A DNA stretch of 43,177 nt from contig JBCDDF010000025.1 of NCBI GenBank assembly GCA_039180525.1, forward strand, positions 1 through 43,177, written 5' to 3'. Source of the stretch: Halovulum sp039180525 (GTDB taxonomy: Bacteria; Pseudomonadota; Alphaproteobacteria; Rhodobacterales; Rhodobacteraceae). Below the pieces are notes generated by a model. The model saw only the letters and a program-made list of their open reading frames with translations, ran no database searches and had not been told where the DNA came from. Shown here one piece after another: positions 7,914-16,003 of this stretch (the first letter of the stretch is position 1; each line of letters starts with the position of its first letter). A program made the translations under genes and the position numbers.

Positions 7914-8849
7914 ATGAACTGGATCACCAACTACGTCCGACCGAAGATCAATTCGCTGTTTTCCCGCCGCGAGGTGCCGGAGAACCTGTGGACGAAATGC
8001 GAAGACTGCGGGCAGATGCTGTTCCACCGCGAATTGGCGGATGCGCAAAACGTTTGTCCGAACTGCGACAACCATATGTATGTCGCCCCGCGCCAGCGGT
8101 TGGCGCATCTGTTCGATGGCGGCCTTTATGTCGAGGTTCCGGTTCCAGAGCCCATCGCCGACCCGCTGAATTTCCGCGACAAGAAGAAGTATACCGACCG
8201 CCTGCGCGACGCGCGCCGCGACAGCGACGGTCGCGACGCCATGATGGTCGCAGAGGGCGAGATCGGGCGGATGAAGCTCATCGTCGCCGTACAGGACTAC
8301 AAATTCATGTCCGGTTCCATGGGCATGTATGTCGGAAATGCGATCATCGCCGCCGCCGAACGGGCGGTGGAACTCGGCTGCCCGCTGGTCCTGTTCTCCG
8401 CCGCCGGCGGCGCGCGGATGCAGGAGGGGATTCTGTCGCTGATGCAGATGCCGCGGTCCACCGTGGCGGTGCAGATGCTCAAACGGGCCGGGCTGCCTTA
8501 CGTCGTGGTGCTGACCCATGCGACGACCGGCGGGGTGACCGCCAGCTATGCGATGCTGGGCGATATCCAGATCGCGGAACCCAACGCGCTGATCTGCTTC
8601 GCCGGGCCGCGGGTGATCGAGCAGACGATCCGCGAAACGTTGCCCGAGGGGTTCCAGCGGGCCGAATATCTGCTGGACCACGGAATGTTGGACCGCGTGG
8701 TGCAGCGCAAGGACATGCGCCGCGAATTGGGCGGTATCCTGCATATGCTGATGAAGGCTCCGCCCATGGTGCAGGGCGATCTGCCCGCACCGGATCATCC
8801 GGCGGCGGCGGAGGCGCAGCCCGAACCCGCGCAGGACGCACAGGCGTGA
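7914..8849 (+). CDS. accD: Acetyl-CoA carboxylase carboxyltransferase subunit beta
   Basis: This is the beta subunit of the carboxyltransferase that, with AccA, moves CO2 from biotin to acetyl-CoA to make malonyl-CoA for fatty-acid synthesis. The protein has 311 residues. An N-terminal zinc ribbon is formed by C29, C32, C48 and C51. The crotonase-like carboxyltransferase core follows, with the GGARMQEG and TTGGVTASYAM segments expected of AccD. The C terminus is a low-complexity Ala/Pro/Glu tail, variable in this family. The start at 7914 (MNWITNYVRPKI) is the usual one. The stop overlaps the folC start in a GTGA junction, so the two are translationally coupled, an order common in proteobacteria. 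Confidence 0.97.
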   Translation: MNWITNYVRPKINSLFSRREVPENLWTKCEDCGQMLFHRELADAQNVCPNCDNHMYVAPRQRLAHLFDGGLYVEVPVPEPIADPLNFRDKKKYTDRLRDARRDSDGRDAMMVAEGEIGRMKLIVAVQDYKFMSGSMGMYVGNAIIAAAERAVELGCPLVLFSAAGGARMQEGILSLMQMPRSTVAVQMLKRAGLPYVVVLTHATTGGVTASYAMLGDIQIAEPNALICFAGPRVIEQTIRETLPEGFQRAEYLLDHGMLDRVVQRKDMRRELGGILHMLMKAPPMVQGDLPAPDHPAAAEAQPEPAQDAQA

Positions 8850-10108
8850 CCGGCGCCGGCAGCGATACGCTGCTGAACCGGCTGATGACGCTGCATCCGA
8901 AGGTCATCGATCTGTCGCTGGGCAGGATGCACCGGTTTTTGGGCGCGCTGGGCCGGCCAGAGCGTTCAATACCGCCCGCCATCCACATCGCCGGCACCAA
9001 CGGTAAGGGCTCGACCCTGGCCATGATCCGCGCCGGGCTGGAGGCCGACGGGCTTAGCGTCCACGCGTACACCTCGCCGCATCTGGCGCGGTTTCACGAA
9101 CGCATCGTCGTCGCCGGGCAGACGATCAGCGAACGCGTTCTGGCCGATATTCTGTCCGAATGCGAGGTCGCGAACGACGGCGCCCCGATCACGTATTTCG
9201 AGATCACGACCGGCGCCGCGTTTCTGGCGTTTGCCCGTATGCCGGCCGACTACACGCTCCTGGAGGTGGGGCTCGGCGGACGGCTTGACGCAACCAATGT
9301 TCTGACGCCCAAGCTGTCGGTAATCACGCCGATCTCGCTCGATCACGAACGCTATCTGGGTGATACGCTGCGCCAGATCGCCGCCGAAAAAGCGGGCATC
9401 CTGAAACCCGGCGTACCCGCCGTGATCGCCCCGCAAGCCGATGAGGTCCTTGCGGTGATAAAGGACATCGCGGCCGAGAAGGGCACCCCGCTGTTCGTCG
9501 CCGGGCGCGATTGGCAGATATGGGAGGAACATGGCCGCGTCGCCTATCAGGACGAAACCGGCCTTCTCGATCTGCCGCGGCCGACGCTGATCGGCGCACA
9601 CCAGGTGGTCAATGCCGGCACGGCGCTTGCGGTGCTGCGCACGCTCGGGCGCGGCCTGGCCGAACCCGCGCTGACGCAGGCCCGCTGGCCAGCGCGCCTG
9701 CAACGCCTGCGCTCCGGCCCGCTGGTCGATGCCGCAGGCACGTGCGAGCTTTGGCTGGACGGGGGCCACAACCCCGCCGCCGGCGCCGCCCTGGCCGAGG
9801 CACTGTCCCGCCTTAGCCCGCGCCCCCTGCACCTGATCTGCGGCATGCTGGAGACAAAGGATGTCGCAGGCTACCTGCGCCCGCTCGCCGCCGACAGCCT
9901 GCACGCGGTCTCCATCCCCGGCGAAACCGCGACATTGCCAGCGCACCGGACTGCCGACCGCGCCCGCGCCGCCGGCTTCGCCACGACGACAACGGCCGAC
10001 AGTGTCGCCGCTGCGATTTCGGACATCGCCCGGCAAACCCCGGCGGCCCGTATCCTCATCTGCGGCTCACTCTATCTCGCCGGAACAGTCCTGCGCGAAA
10101 ACGGCTGA
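8846..10108 (+). CDS. folC: Bifunctional dihydrofolate/folylpolyglutamate synthase
   Basis: The enzyme adds glutamate to dihydropteroate and then to reduced folates, using ATP, in the cytoplasm. The 420-residue protein carries the Mur-ligase-like P-loop GTNGKGST at residues 50-57. The FolC signature VGLGGRLDATN and a C-terminal ligase domain with a LDGGHNPAA segment follow. The start is a GTG at 8846 overlapping the accD stop by four bases; this position gives the normal N terminus, with about 49 residues before the P-loop. A bidirectional hairpin terminator separates the gene from the converging pntB gene. Identification is secure; whether both synthase activities are retained cannot be told from sequence alone. 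Confidence 0.96.
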   Translation: MTGAGSDTLLNRLMTLHPKVIDLSLGRMHRFLGALGRPERSIPPAIHIAGTNGKGSTLAMIRAGLEADGLSVHAYTSPHLARFHERIVVAGQTISERVLADILSECEVANDGAPITYFEITTGAAFLAFARMPADYTLLEVGLGGRLDATNVLTPKLSVITPISLDHERYLGDTLRQIAAEKAGILKPGVPAVIAPQADEVLAVIKDIAAEKGTPLFVAGRDWQIWEEHGRVAYQDETGLLDLPRPTLIGAHQVVNAGTALAVLRTLGRGLAEPALTQARWPARLQRLRSGPLVDAAGTCELWLDGGHNPAAGAALAEALSRLSPRPLHLICGMLETKDVAGYLRPLAADSLHAVSIPGETATLPAHRTADRARAAGFATTTTADSVAAAISDIARQTPAARILICGSLYLAGTVLRENG

Positions 10109-10121
10109 TCCACCCGCTTCT

Positions 10122-10184
10122 TTGTTCCAAAAATACTCCCGGGGGTCCGGGGGCAGAGCCCCCGCGCGCGGCCGCAGGCCGCGC
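10122..10184. terminator. Bidirectional hairpin pair between folC and pntB
   Basis: An A-rich stretch (CCAAAAATACTCCC, from 10127) leads into two hairpins. They are 10148-10164 (CGGGGGC, loop AGA, GCCCCCG) and 10166-10184 (GCGCGGCC, loop GCA, GGCCGCGC). Read on the minus strand, the hairpins are followed by the complementary T-rich run, so it suits termination of pntB. For folC it would act from the other side. From memory, the CCAAAAATACTCCCGGGGG stretch is common downstream of genes in Rhodobacterales. Confidence 0.65.
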
Positions 10185-10189
10185 CCCCT

Positions 10190-11719
10190 TCAGCCCATCT
10201 TCTGCAACAGACTGTCCACGCTCGCCTTGGCGTCGCCATAGAACATGCGCGTGTTCTCCTTGAAGAACAGCGGGTTTTCGATGCCCGAATAGCCGGTACC
10301 CTGGCCGCGTTTGGACACGAAGACCTGCTTCGCCTTCCATACTTCCAGAACCGGCATTCCGGCGATGGGGGAGTTGGGGTCCTCCTGCGCGGCCGGGTTC
10401 ACGATATCGTTCGACCCGACGACGATGGCCACGTCCGTGGATGGAAAATCATCGTTGATCTCGTCCATCTCCAGCACGATGTCGTAGGGCACCTTGGCCT
10501 CGGCCAGCAGCACGTTCATATGCCCCGGCAGGCGCCCCGCGACCGGGTGAATGCCAAAGCGCACTTCCTTACCCTTCGCGCGCAGCCGTTTGGTCAGTTC
10601 GCTGATCGATTGCTGCGCCTGCGCCACCGCCATGCCGTAGCCCGGCACGATGATGACGCTGTCGGCATCCTCCAACGCCGCGGCGACGCCATCGGCATCG
10701 ATGGCGATCTGCTCGCCCTCGATTTCCATCGCCGGGCCGGCTGTGCCGCCGAACCCGCCCAGGATCACCGAGATGAAGGACCGGTTCATCGCCTTGCACA
10801 TGATATAGGACAGGATCGCCCCCGAGGATCCGACCAGCGCGCCGGTGACGATCAGCAGGTCGTTGCCCAGCGTGAACCCGATCGCCGCCGCCGCCCAGCC
10901 GGAATAGGAGTTCAGCATCGACACCACCACCGGCATGTCGGCACCGCCGATGCCCATGATCAGGTGATAGCCGATAAAGCCCGCGATAACGGCGATCAGC
11001 ACCAGCACGCCGATCCCCGCGCCATTCAGATAAGCGATACCCAAGAGCCCGCACAGGATCAGCGAGCTCAGGTTCAGCCCATGCCCCGACAGGAAGGACA
11101 GCGGCTTGAACTCCGGCGTGTCCTCTTCCTGTTTCGGCAAGCCAAGGGACAGTTTCGGGCTGCCCGCGACCATGCCCAGATGATACTGTTTCGGCGCCCC
11201 GTCGACCCGGCCGGCCAGCTTGCCGAAGGCGATGACCGACCCGGTAAAGGTGATCGCGCCGATAAAGATCCCCAGCAGCACCTCGACCTTGAGGATGGAG
11301 ATTTCCACGGCCGACTTCTTCGCCAGGGTCGCGGAAAAGCCCGACAGCGCGGCGGTGTCCCCGCCCTCGCCGATCAGCGCCTGCACGGTGGCCAATTCCA
11401 CCTGCGCGTTGAAGCCGATGAACACCGCGGCCAGCCCGACGAAGGAGTGCAGCGCCGCTACAAGCTGTGGCATCTCGGTCATCTCGACCCGCTGCGCGAC
11501 CACAAAGCCGATGGCACCGCCGATGGCGACGCAGATCAGCAGAATGGTGTAATTGCCGATACCGGGGCCGAAGATCGTCGCCACCATCGCCAGCGCCATG
11601 CCGACGATGCCGTACCAGATCGCCCGTTTCGCGCTTTCCTGGTCCTTCAGCCCACCCAACGACAGGATGAACAGGATAGAGGCCGAGATGTAAGCGGCCG
11701 TAACCAAACCTTCGTTCAT
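10190..11719 (-). CDS. pntB: NAD(P) transhydrogenase subunit beta
   Basis: This inner-membrane subunit of the proton-translocating transhydrogenase couples proton entry to hydride transfer from NADH to NADP+. The 509 residues comprise about nine membrane helices over the first 280 residues. The NADP(H)-binding domain III follows, with the GYGMAVAQAQ segment and the conserved RFGIHPVAGRLPGHMN stretch. The ATG at 11719 is ten bases downstream of the pntA stop, in the same direction, so the two form an operon. A hairpin pair just beyond the stop is its likely terminator. Length and motifs are normal for the family. Confidence 0.97.
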   Translation of the reverse strand: MNEGLVTAAYISASILFILSLGGLKDQESAKRAIWYGIVGMALAMVATIFGPGIGNYTILLICVAIGGAIGFVVAQRVEMTEMPQLVAALHSFVGLAAVFIGFNAQVELATVQALIGEGGDTAALSGFSATLAKKSAVEISILKVEVLLGIFIGAITFTGSVIAFGKLAGRVDGAPKQYHLGMVAGSPKLSLGLPKQEEDTPEFKPLSFLSGHGLNLSSLILCGLLGIAYLNGAGIGVLVLIAVIAGFIGYHLIMGIGGADMPVVVSMLNSYSGWAAAAIGFTLGNDLLIVTGALVGSSGAILSYIMCKAMNRSFISVILGGFGGTAGPAMEIEGEQIAIDADGVAAALEDADSVIIVPGYGMAVAQAQQSISELTKRLRAKGKEVRFGIHPVAGRLPGHMNVLLAEAKVPYDIVLEMDEINDDFPSTDVAIVVGSNDIVNPAAQEDPNSPIAGMPVLEVWKAKQVFVSKRGQGTGYSGIENPLFFKENTRMFYGDAKASVDSLLQKMG

Positions 11720-11729
11720 GACCGCCCCC

Positions 11730-13298
11730 TCAGGATTTCTGGAACATGGCCAGCATCCGGCGCGTGACCAGGAAGCCGCCGACGATGTTGATCGACGCGA
11801 TCAAGACCGAAATCGCCGATAACAGCACCACTTGCGAACTGCCGGATCCGATCTGCAGCAGCGCCCCGACGATGATGATGCCCGAAATTGCGTTGGTCAC
11901 CGCCATCAGCGGCGTGTGCAGCGAATGCGCCACGCCCCAGATCACCTGAAAGCCCACGAAACAGGCCAGCGCAAAGACGATGAAATGCTGCATAAAACTG
12001 GCCGGCGCCACCGCGCCCACCAGCAGCACCACCGCGGTGCCGATGCCCAGCGCGGTGTATTGGAACCGGGTCTGTTTGGCAAAGGCGGCGGCCTCTTCCA
12101 ATTTCAGATCCTCGGGCGTCTTTTCGGGCGGTTTCGGCGGCGCCTTGGCGATCGCTTGGGTCTTGGGCGGCGGCGGCGGATAGGTGACCGCGCCCGCATG
12201 CACCGCCGTGGCACCGCGGATCACGTCATCCTCCATGTCGATGACGATCTGTCCGTCCTTCTCGGGCGTCAGATCGTCGATCATGTGCCGCAGGTTGGTC
12301 GCGTAAAGCGTGGAGGATTGCGTCGCCATGCGGCTGGGGAAATCGGTATAGCCTACGATGGTCACGCCGTTGTCGCTGACGATCTTGTCGTCCTTCACCG
12401 TCAGTTCGCAGTTTCCGCCGCGCTCAGCGGCGAGGTCGACGATGACCGAGCCGGGCTTCATCGCCTCGACCATGTCCTTGGTCCACAACACAGGCGCGTC
12501 GCGCCCCGGGATCAGCGCGGTGGTGATGACGATGTCCACCTCGGGTGCCAGTTCGCGGAACTTCTCCAGCTGTTTCTCGCGAAACTCGGGGCTGGACGGC
12601 GCGGCATAGCCACCCGTCGCGGCGCTGTCCTGGCCGGTTTCCTCGAACGCCAGGAACACGAACTCGGCGCCCATGCTCTCGATCTGTTCGGCCACTTCGG
12701 GGCGGACGTCGAACGCATAGGTGATCGCGCCCAGCGACGTCGCCGTGCCGATGGCGGCCAGCCCGGCCACGCCGGCGCCCACGACCAGCACCTTGGCGGG
12801 CGGCACCTTGCCCGCAGCGGTGATCTGGCCAGTGAAGAACCGGCCGAAATTGTTGCCCGCCTCGATCACCGCGCGATAGCCGGCGATATTGGCCATCGAA
12901 CTCAACGCGTCCATCTTCTGCGCCCGGCTGATGCGCGGCACCATATCCATGGCGATGGCATTGACGCCCTTGTCCTTCATCGCCTCCAGCAGCGCCGCGT
13001 TCTGACCTGGGTAGAGGAACGAGATCAGCGTCTGGCCCTCGCGGTAATGGTCCAGTTCCGCGGTTTCGGGCGGACGCACCTTCAACACGACATCTGCGGC
13101 ATCGTATAGTGCACCGGCATCCGTCAGGACCTCCGCCCCGGCGGCGCGGTAATCGTCGTCCGAAAAGCGCGCCTTGCTGCCGGCGCCGGTCTCCACCACC
13201 ACATCGAAGCCGAGCTTCTGCAGCTGCGCCACGCTTTGCGGCGACAGCGCCACCCGTGCCTCGTCGATTGCGGTTTCCTTCGGCGCACCGATTTTCAT
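11730..13298 (-). CDS. pntA: NAD(P) transhydrogenase subunit alpha, fused form
   Basis: This is the NAD(H)-binding subunit of the proton-pumping transhydrogenase. Its 522 residues begin MKIGAPKETAIDEARVALSP, the conserved start of the alanine-dehydrogenase-like domain I. A dinucleotide fold with VVGAGVAGLAAIGTA follows. A Pro/Lys-rich linker (around residues 375-400) leads to three or four C-terminal membrane helices. Some alphaproteobacteria carry split pntAA and pntAB genes; here both parts are in one polypeptide. The ATG at 13298 was chosen for the family N terminus and an upstream purine-rich site (GGGGGA). Two perfect hairpins stand in the leader at 13317-13371. It forms an operon with pntB. 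Confidence 0.96.
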   Translation of the reverse strand: MKIGAPKETAIDEARVALSPQSVAQLQKLGFDVVVETGAGSKARFSDDDYRAAGAEVLTDAGALYDAADVVLKVRPPETAELDHYREGQTLISFLYPGQNAALLEAMKDKGVNAIAMDMVPRISRAQKMDALSSMANIAGYRAVIEAGNNFGRFFTGQITAAGKVPPAKVLVVGAGVAGLAAIGTATSLGAITYAFDVRPEVAEQIESMGAEFVFLAFEETGQDSAATGGYAAPSSPEFREKQLEKFRELAPEVDIVITTALIPGRDAPVLWTKDMVEAMKPGSVIVDLAAERGGNCELTVKDDKIVSDNGVTIVGYTDFPSRMATQSSTLYATNLRHMIDDLTPEKDGQIVIDMEDDVIRGATAVHAGAVTYPPPPPKTQAIAKAPPKPPEKTPEDLKLEEAAAFAKQTRFQYTALGIGTAVVLLVGAVAPASFMQHFIVFALACFVGFQVIWGVAHSLHTPLMAVTNAISGIIIVGALLQIGSGSSQVVLLSAISVLIASINIVGGFLVTRRMLAMFQKS

Positions 13299-13316
13299 GA
13301 CCTGATGTCCCCCGGG

Positions 13317-13371
13317 GTGCCGCTGGGCGGCACATGTCTTTTGTCCACGCAACCCCGCCCGCGCGGCGGGG
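13317..13371. repeat. Two perfect hairpins in the pntA leader
   Basis: The first hairpin is GTGCCGC, loop TGG, GCGGCAC at 13317-13333. The second is CCCCGCC, loop CGCGC, GGCGGGG at 13353-13371. The first ends about 19 bases upstream of the pntA ATG, just outside the ribosome site. It could end transcripts from the DUF899 gene upstream or structure the pntA leader. Confidence 0.55.
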
Positions 13372-13459
13372 ATTCGCAACCCGGGAAATGGGTTATAGGA
13401 TTTCGAAGTCCAGCGCGAGGGGCCGGTGGCCGGACCGACTCGGCCGGCCGGTGCCGCCG

Positions 13460-14110
13460 TCAGCGCGCGAAGGTGTCGGCCGGGTCAAGTCCGCCGCGCC
13501 CGGCTCGGGTCAGATCCAGCGCGTTCCACAGCGGCCATAACGCATCCACATGCCGCGGCTCCTGCGGTGCCGGGGCGAACATCATCTCCGAACCCCAGAA
13601 ATGCCGTATCTCACCGCCCGTACGTTCAAAGACGTTGAGCATGGGCAACTCTTTGCCCCCACGCCGACCGTGGTAGTCCGTCTGGTAGCTGCTTCCGCCA
13701 GCAGAATAGAGCGGCAGCCGGGTCCAGCCGCGCATGTCCCGTGTTCGGGCAAGCTGCTCCGGCCGGGCCGAGGCCACAACCGCCAGCGCCGCGGCAGCGG
13801 TGATGTGGGTGACCTGGCCGTTCAGGCCGTCCAGCATGCTGGTACAGCTGGGGCAGGGCGCCGCCCAATCGGGGCCATACATGTAGCTGTAGACCAGCAA
13901 ATGATCGAAATCGCCGAACAGTGTCGAAAGCCTGACCGAGCGGCCGCTCGGATCGGCGAAGGCGTAGTCCTCCGGGACCGTGCCACCCGCGGGCAGCGCC
14001 CGGCGTTGCTCTGCGACCGCCTCGATCTGGGCGCGCAGGGCGATCTCGGCCTCCAACAGCGCCTGCCGGGCGCTGCGATAGGCTTTGGATTCATTGGGAT
14101 AGTTTACCAT
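13460..14110 (-). CDS. DUF899 family thioredoxin-like protein
   Basis: A soluble protein of 216 residues matching my recollection of the DUF899 family (sometimes called predicted dithiol-disulfide oxidoreductases). The N-terminal third is helical and charged. A thioredoxin-like fold with the PCPSCTSMLDG segment follows, giving a CPSC-type cysteine pair at about residues 86-89, the probable redox site. The C-terminal FxRxGGEIRHFWGSE pattern and the YHGRRGG stretch are typical of the family. The start is the ATG at 14110. Neighbours on the same strand are pntA downstream (162-base gap) and, across a short divergent gap, a tiny membrane-protein gene. The physiological substrate is unknown. Confidence 0.8.
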   Translation of the reverse strand: MVNYPNESKAYRSARQALLEAEIALRAQIEAVAEQRRALPAGGTVPEDYAFADPSGRSVRLSTLFGDFDHLLVYSYMYGPDWAAPCPSCTSMLDGLNGQVTHITAAAALAVVASARPEQLARTRDMRGWTRLPLYSAGGSSYQTDYHGRRGGKELPMLNVFERTGGEIRHFWGSEMMFAPAPQEPRHVDALWPLWNALDLTRAGRGGLDPADTFAR

Positions 14111-14186
14111 GATGTCGTTCTTTCCGGTTCGTTTGTCTGCTCAATGAACGCGTGACCGCCGGCGATCGGACATGGTAGGCACCGTC

Positions 14187-14342
14187 ATGGACCCGGTTGC
14201 GCTGATATTCTACGCCATCATCTGCGGTGTGCTGAGCCTTTTCGCGCCGCAACTCGGCAGAGCGCCCCAAAGGCTGATCATCGGGGCGATCGTGGGCATC
14301 GCAGCGGCGGCGGTGCTGCCGCTGGTGCGGCCGTTTTTCTAA
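14187..14342 (+). CDS. Small membrane protein, 51 residues
   Basis: A short open frame coding for two hydrophobic helices: residues of about 3-18 (VALIFYAIICGVLSLF) and 28-46 (IIGAIVGIAAAAVLPLV), with a short Arg-containing turn between. It starts MDPVAL at 14187, with a GGTAGG ribosome-site-like sequence about eight bases upstream. An earlier in-frame ATG at 14172 has none. The gene is divergent from the DUF899 gene and followed by a palindromic repeat at 14360-14384. I recall similar short proteins in roseobacters but cannot confirm this. The function is unknown; the coding case rests on the start signal, the clean two-helix pattern and the lack of any other gene here. Confidence 0.55.
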   Translation: MDPVALIFYAIICGVLSLFAPQLGRAPQRLIIGAIVGIAAAAVLPLVRPFF

Positions 14343-14359
14343 AGACCAGCACGGGGGGC

Positions 14360-14384
14360 GAGGTCCCGGGTCAAGCCCGGGACG
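14360..14384. repeat. GTCCCGGG-TCAAG-CCCGGGAC palindromic repeat, copy 1
   Basis: An 8-bp perfect stem (14363-14370 with 14376-14383) surrounds the loop TCAAG. The same 25 bases occur at 18274-18298. It lies between the ends of the small membrane-protein gene (plus) and the ThDP enzyme gene (minus). Confidence 0.8.
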
Positions 14385-14392
14385 CGTTGGGA

Positions 14393-16003
14393 TCAGAACG
14401 CGCCATCATAGGCGCGCGGCCCGATCCGGCAGGCGAGAATGGTAAATGCCTCGCGGTCGAGCGCGGCGGCGGTCTCTGCCCGCAGGGTTTCGGCATCGTC
14501 GACCCACACCCCGTGCCCGCCCAGCGCGGCGGCGATGGCGGGAAAATCGCTGCCCGGAAAATCGACACCCAGATTTGGCCGCTGAGAGCCGCGCTGCTTC
14601 ATCTCGATCAATGCTAGGCTTTCATCGACCAGCACGCAGATGATCACCGGCAGGCGCAGATCGCGCAGCGTGGCCAACTCGCCCAGGCCCATCTCCAGCC
14701 CGGCATCGCCGACGAACGCCACCACGGGCGCGGCGCGCGCGCCCAGCGTGTAACCCGCCGCAAGCGGCACGGCGCAGCCCATCGTGCACAGGGCCGAGGA
14801 TTGCAGCATCGTGCGCGGCGCCGGGCAGCGCCACATCTGGCTCAGCAGTATCCGATGCGCGCCGCTATCCGCGGTGATCACCGTATCCGGCGGCAGTGCC
14901 TCTCTGAGGGTTGCGAACACACGGCCCGGGCCCCAGTCGCCGGCGGCGAACGCATCGGCCAGCGCGGCGCGCGCGGCCTCCGGCGCGCGGTCGGGCCACA
15001 CGCCTTCGGGATCGTCCAGATCGCCCAACGCGGCCAGCGCCGGCCGGATTTGCCCCGGCAACGCGTGGCTGACGCTATGCATCCCGTGCAGGCGCGGCAC
15101 GTCGGCGATCTCGATCACGGTGCTGTCGGCCGGCCAGGGGTCGCGCCAGCCAAGCCGCATCTCGATCGGGTCATATCCCAACAGCAGCAGACAATCCGCC
15201 TGGCCCATCAGCGGCAGCAGGATTTTGTCCGCGGCCGGCGACAGGCCGGCACCGCCCAGCGCCAGCGCATGGGTTTCGTCCAGCAATCCCTTGCCTTTGT
15301 AAGTGGTCACCAAAGGGATTTCGTTGCGGCGGCAGTAATCGGCGATGACCGACCCCGCGCCCTGGTTCACCGCATCGACACCGGCGATGGCAAGCGGGCG
15401 TTTGGCCCCGGCCAGAGCCGCGCGCGCGGCCGTCAATGCCGGGCCGTCGGCCGGCGCGCCCTGCGCGGCACGTGGGGACGCGGAGCGGCGCGGTTCCGCG
15501 CTGAGTTCTTCGGCGATGTCGATGGGCACATCGATATGTACCGGCCCGGGCTGACCGCCCAGCGCGATGGCGACGGCCTTTTCCATCATCGCCCCCACCG
15601 CACCGCGTTCGGCGCGAAAGGTCGCCTTGGTGATCGGCGCCAGCACCGCGCGGTGATCAAAGACCTGGTGGGTATAAGTCTCTGCCGTCGCGCCATCGAC
15701 GCAGCCGGTTAGAAAGATCAGCGGCACCCGATCCTGGTGCGCGTTCGCGACCACGTTGATCGCATTCGCCACGCCGGGCCCGATGGTCGCCACCAGAATG
15801 CCCGGCACGCCAGTGGCGTGCCACAGTCCCTCGGCCATGAACCCGGCGGCGTTTTCGTGTTTGGTCAGCACGAAATCGACGCCGGCATCCCCCAGCCCTT
15901 CCATCAGGGCCAGGACCTCGCCGCCGGGGATGCCGAACGCGTGGGTGGCTCCGGCCGCGGCCAGGGTGTCGCCGATGATGCGGGCGCCGGTCCTGTCGGT
16001 CAT
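14393..16003 (-). CDS. Thiamine-diphosphate-dependent enzyme, acetolactate-synthase-like
   Basis: A 536-residue protein with the three domains of the acetolactate synthase/benzoylformate decarboxylase superfamily. The N-terminal pyrimidine-binding domain holds the catalytic Glu at E50 (KHENAAGF). A central domain and a C-terminal diphosphate/Mg2+-binding domain (GDAGLE, D433) follow. The second metal ligand, normally the last Asn of the NN pair 27 residues on, is Asp here (D460, in LVDES), a conservative change. It is not an obvious anabolic IlvB, since no small subunit is adjacent. The ATG at 16003 overlaps the stop of an upstream class III CoA-transferase (ATGA). This resembles the frc/oxc pairing of oxalate breakdown, so a decarboxylase or lyase acting on an acyl-CoA is one possibility. 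The substrate is unassigned. Confidence 0.85.
   Translation of the reverse strand: MTDRTGARIIGDTLAAAGATHAFGIPGGEVLALMEGLGDAGVDFVLTKHENAAGFMAEGLWHATGVPGILVATIGPGVANAINVVANAHQDRVPLIFLTGCVDGATAETYTHQVFDHRAVLAPITKATFRAERGAVGAMMEKAVAIALGGQPGPVHIDVPIDIAEELSAEPRRSASPRAAQGAPADGPALTAARAALAGAKRPLAIAGVDAVNQGAGSVIADYCRRNEIPLVTTYKGKGLLDETHALALGGAGLSPAADKILLPLMGQADCLLLLGYDPIEMRLGWRDPWPADSTVIEIADVPRLHGMHSVSHALPGQIRPALAALGDLDDPEGVWPDRAPEAARAALADAFAAGDWGPGRVFATLREALPPDTVITADSGAHRILLSQMWRCPAPRTMLQSSALCTMGCAVPLAAGYTLGARAAPVVAFVGDAGLEMGLGELATLRDLRLPVIICVLVDESLALIEMKQRGSQRPNLGVDFPGSDFPAIAAALGGHGVWVDDAETLRAETAAALDREAFTILACRIGPRAYDGAF

Noticed and set aside
14393..16003. Anabolic acetolactate synthase (ilvB)
   Set aside because: No small-subunit gene is adjacent, the NN metal motif is altered, and the coupled neighbour is a CoA-transferase, so ilvB was not assigned despite the superfamily match.
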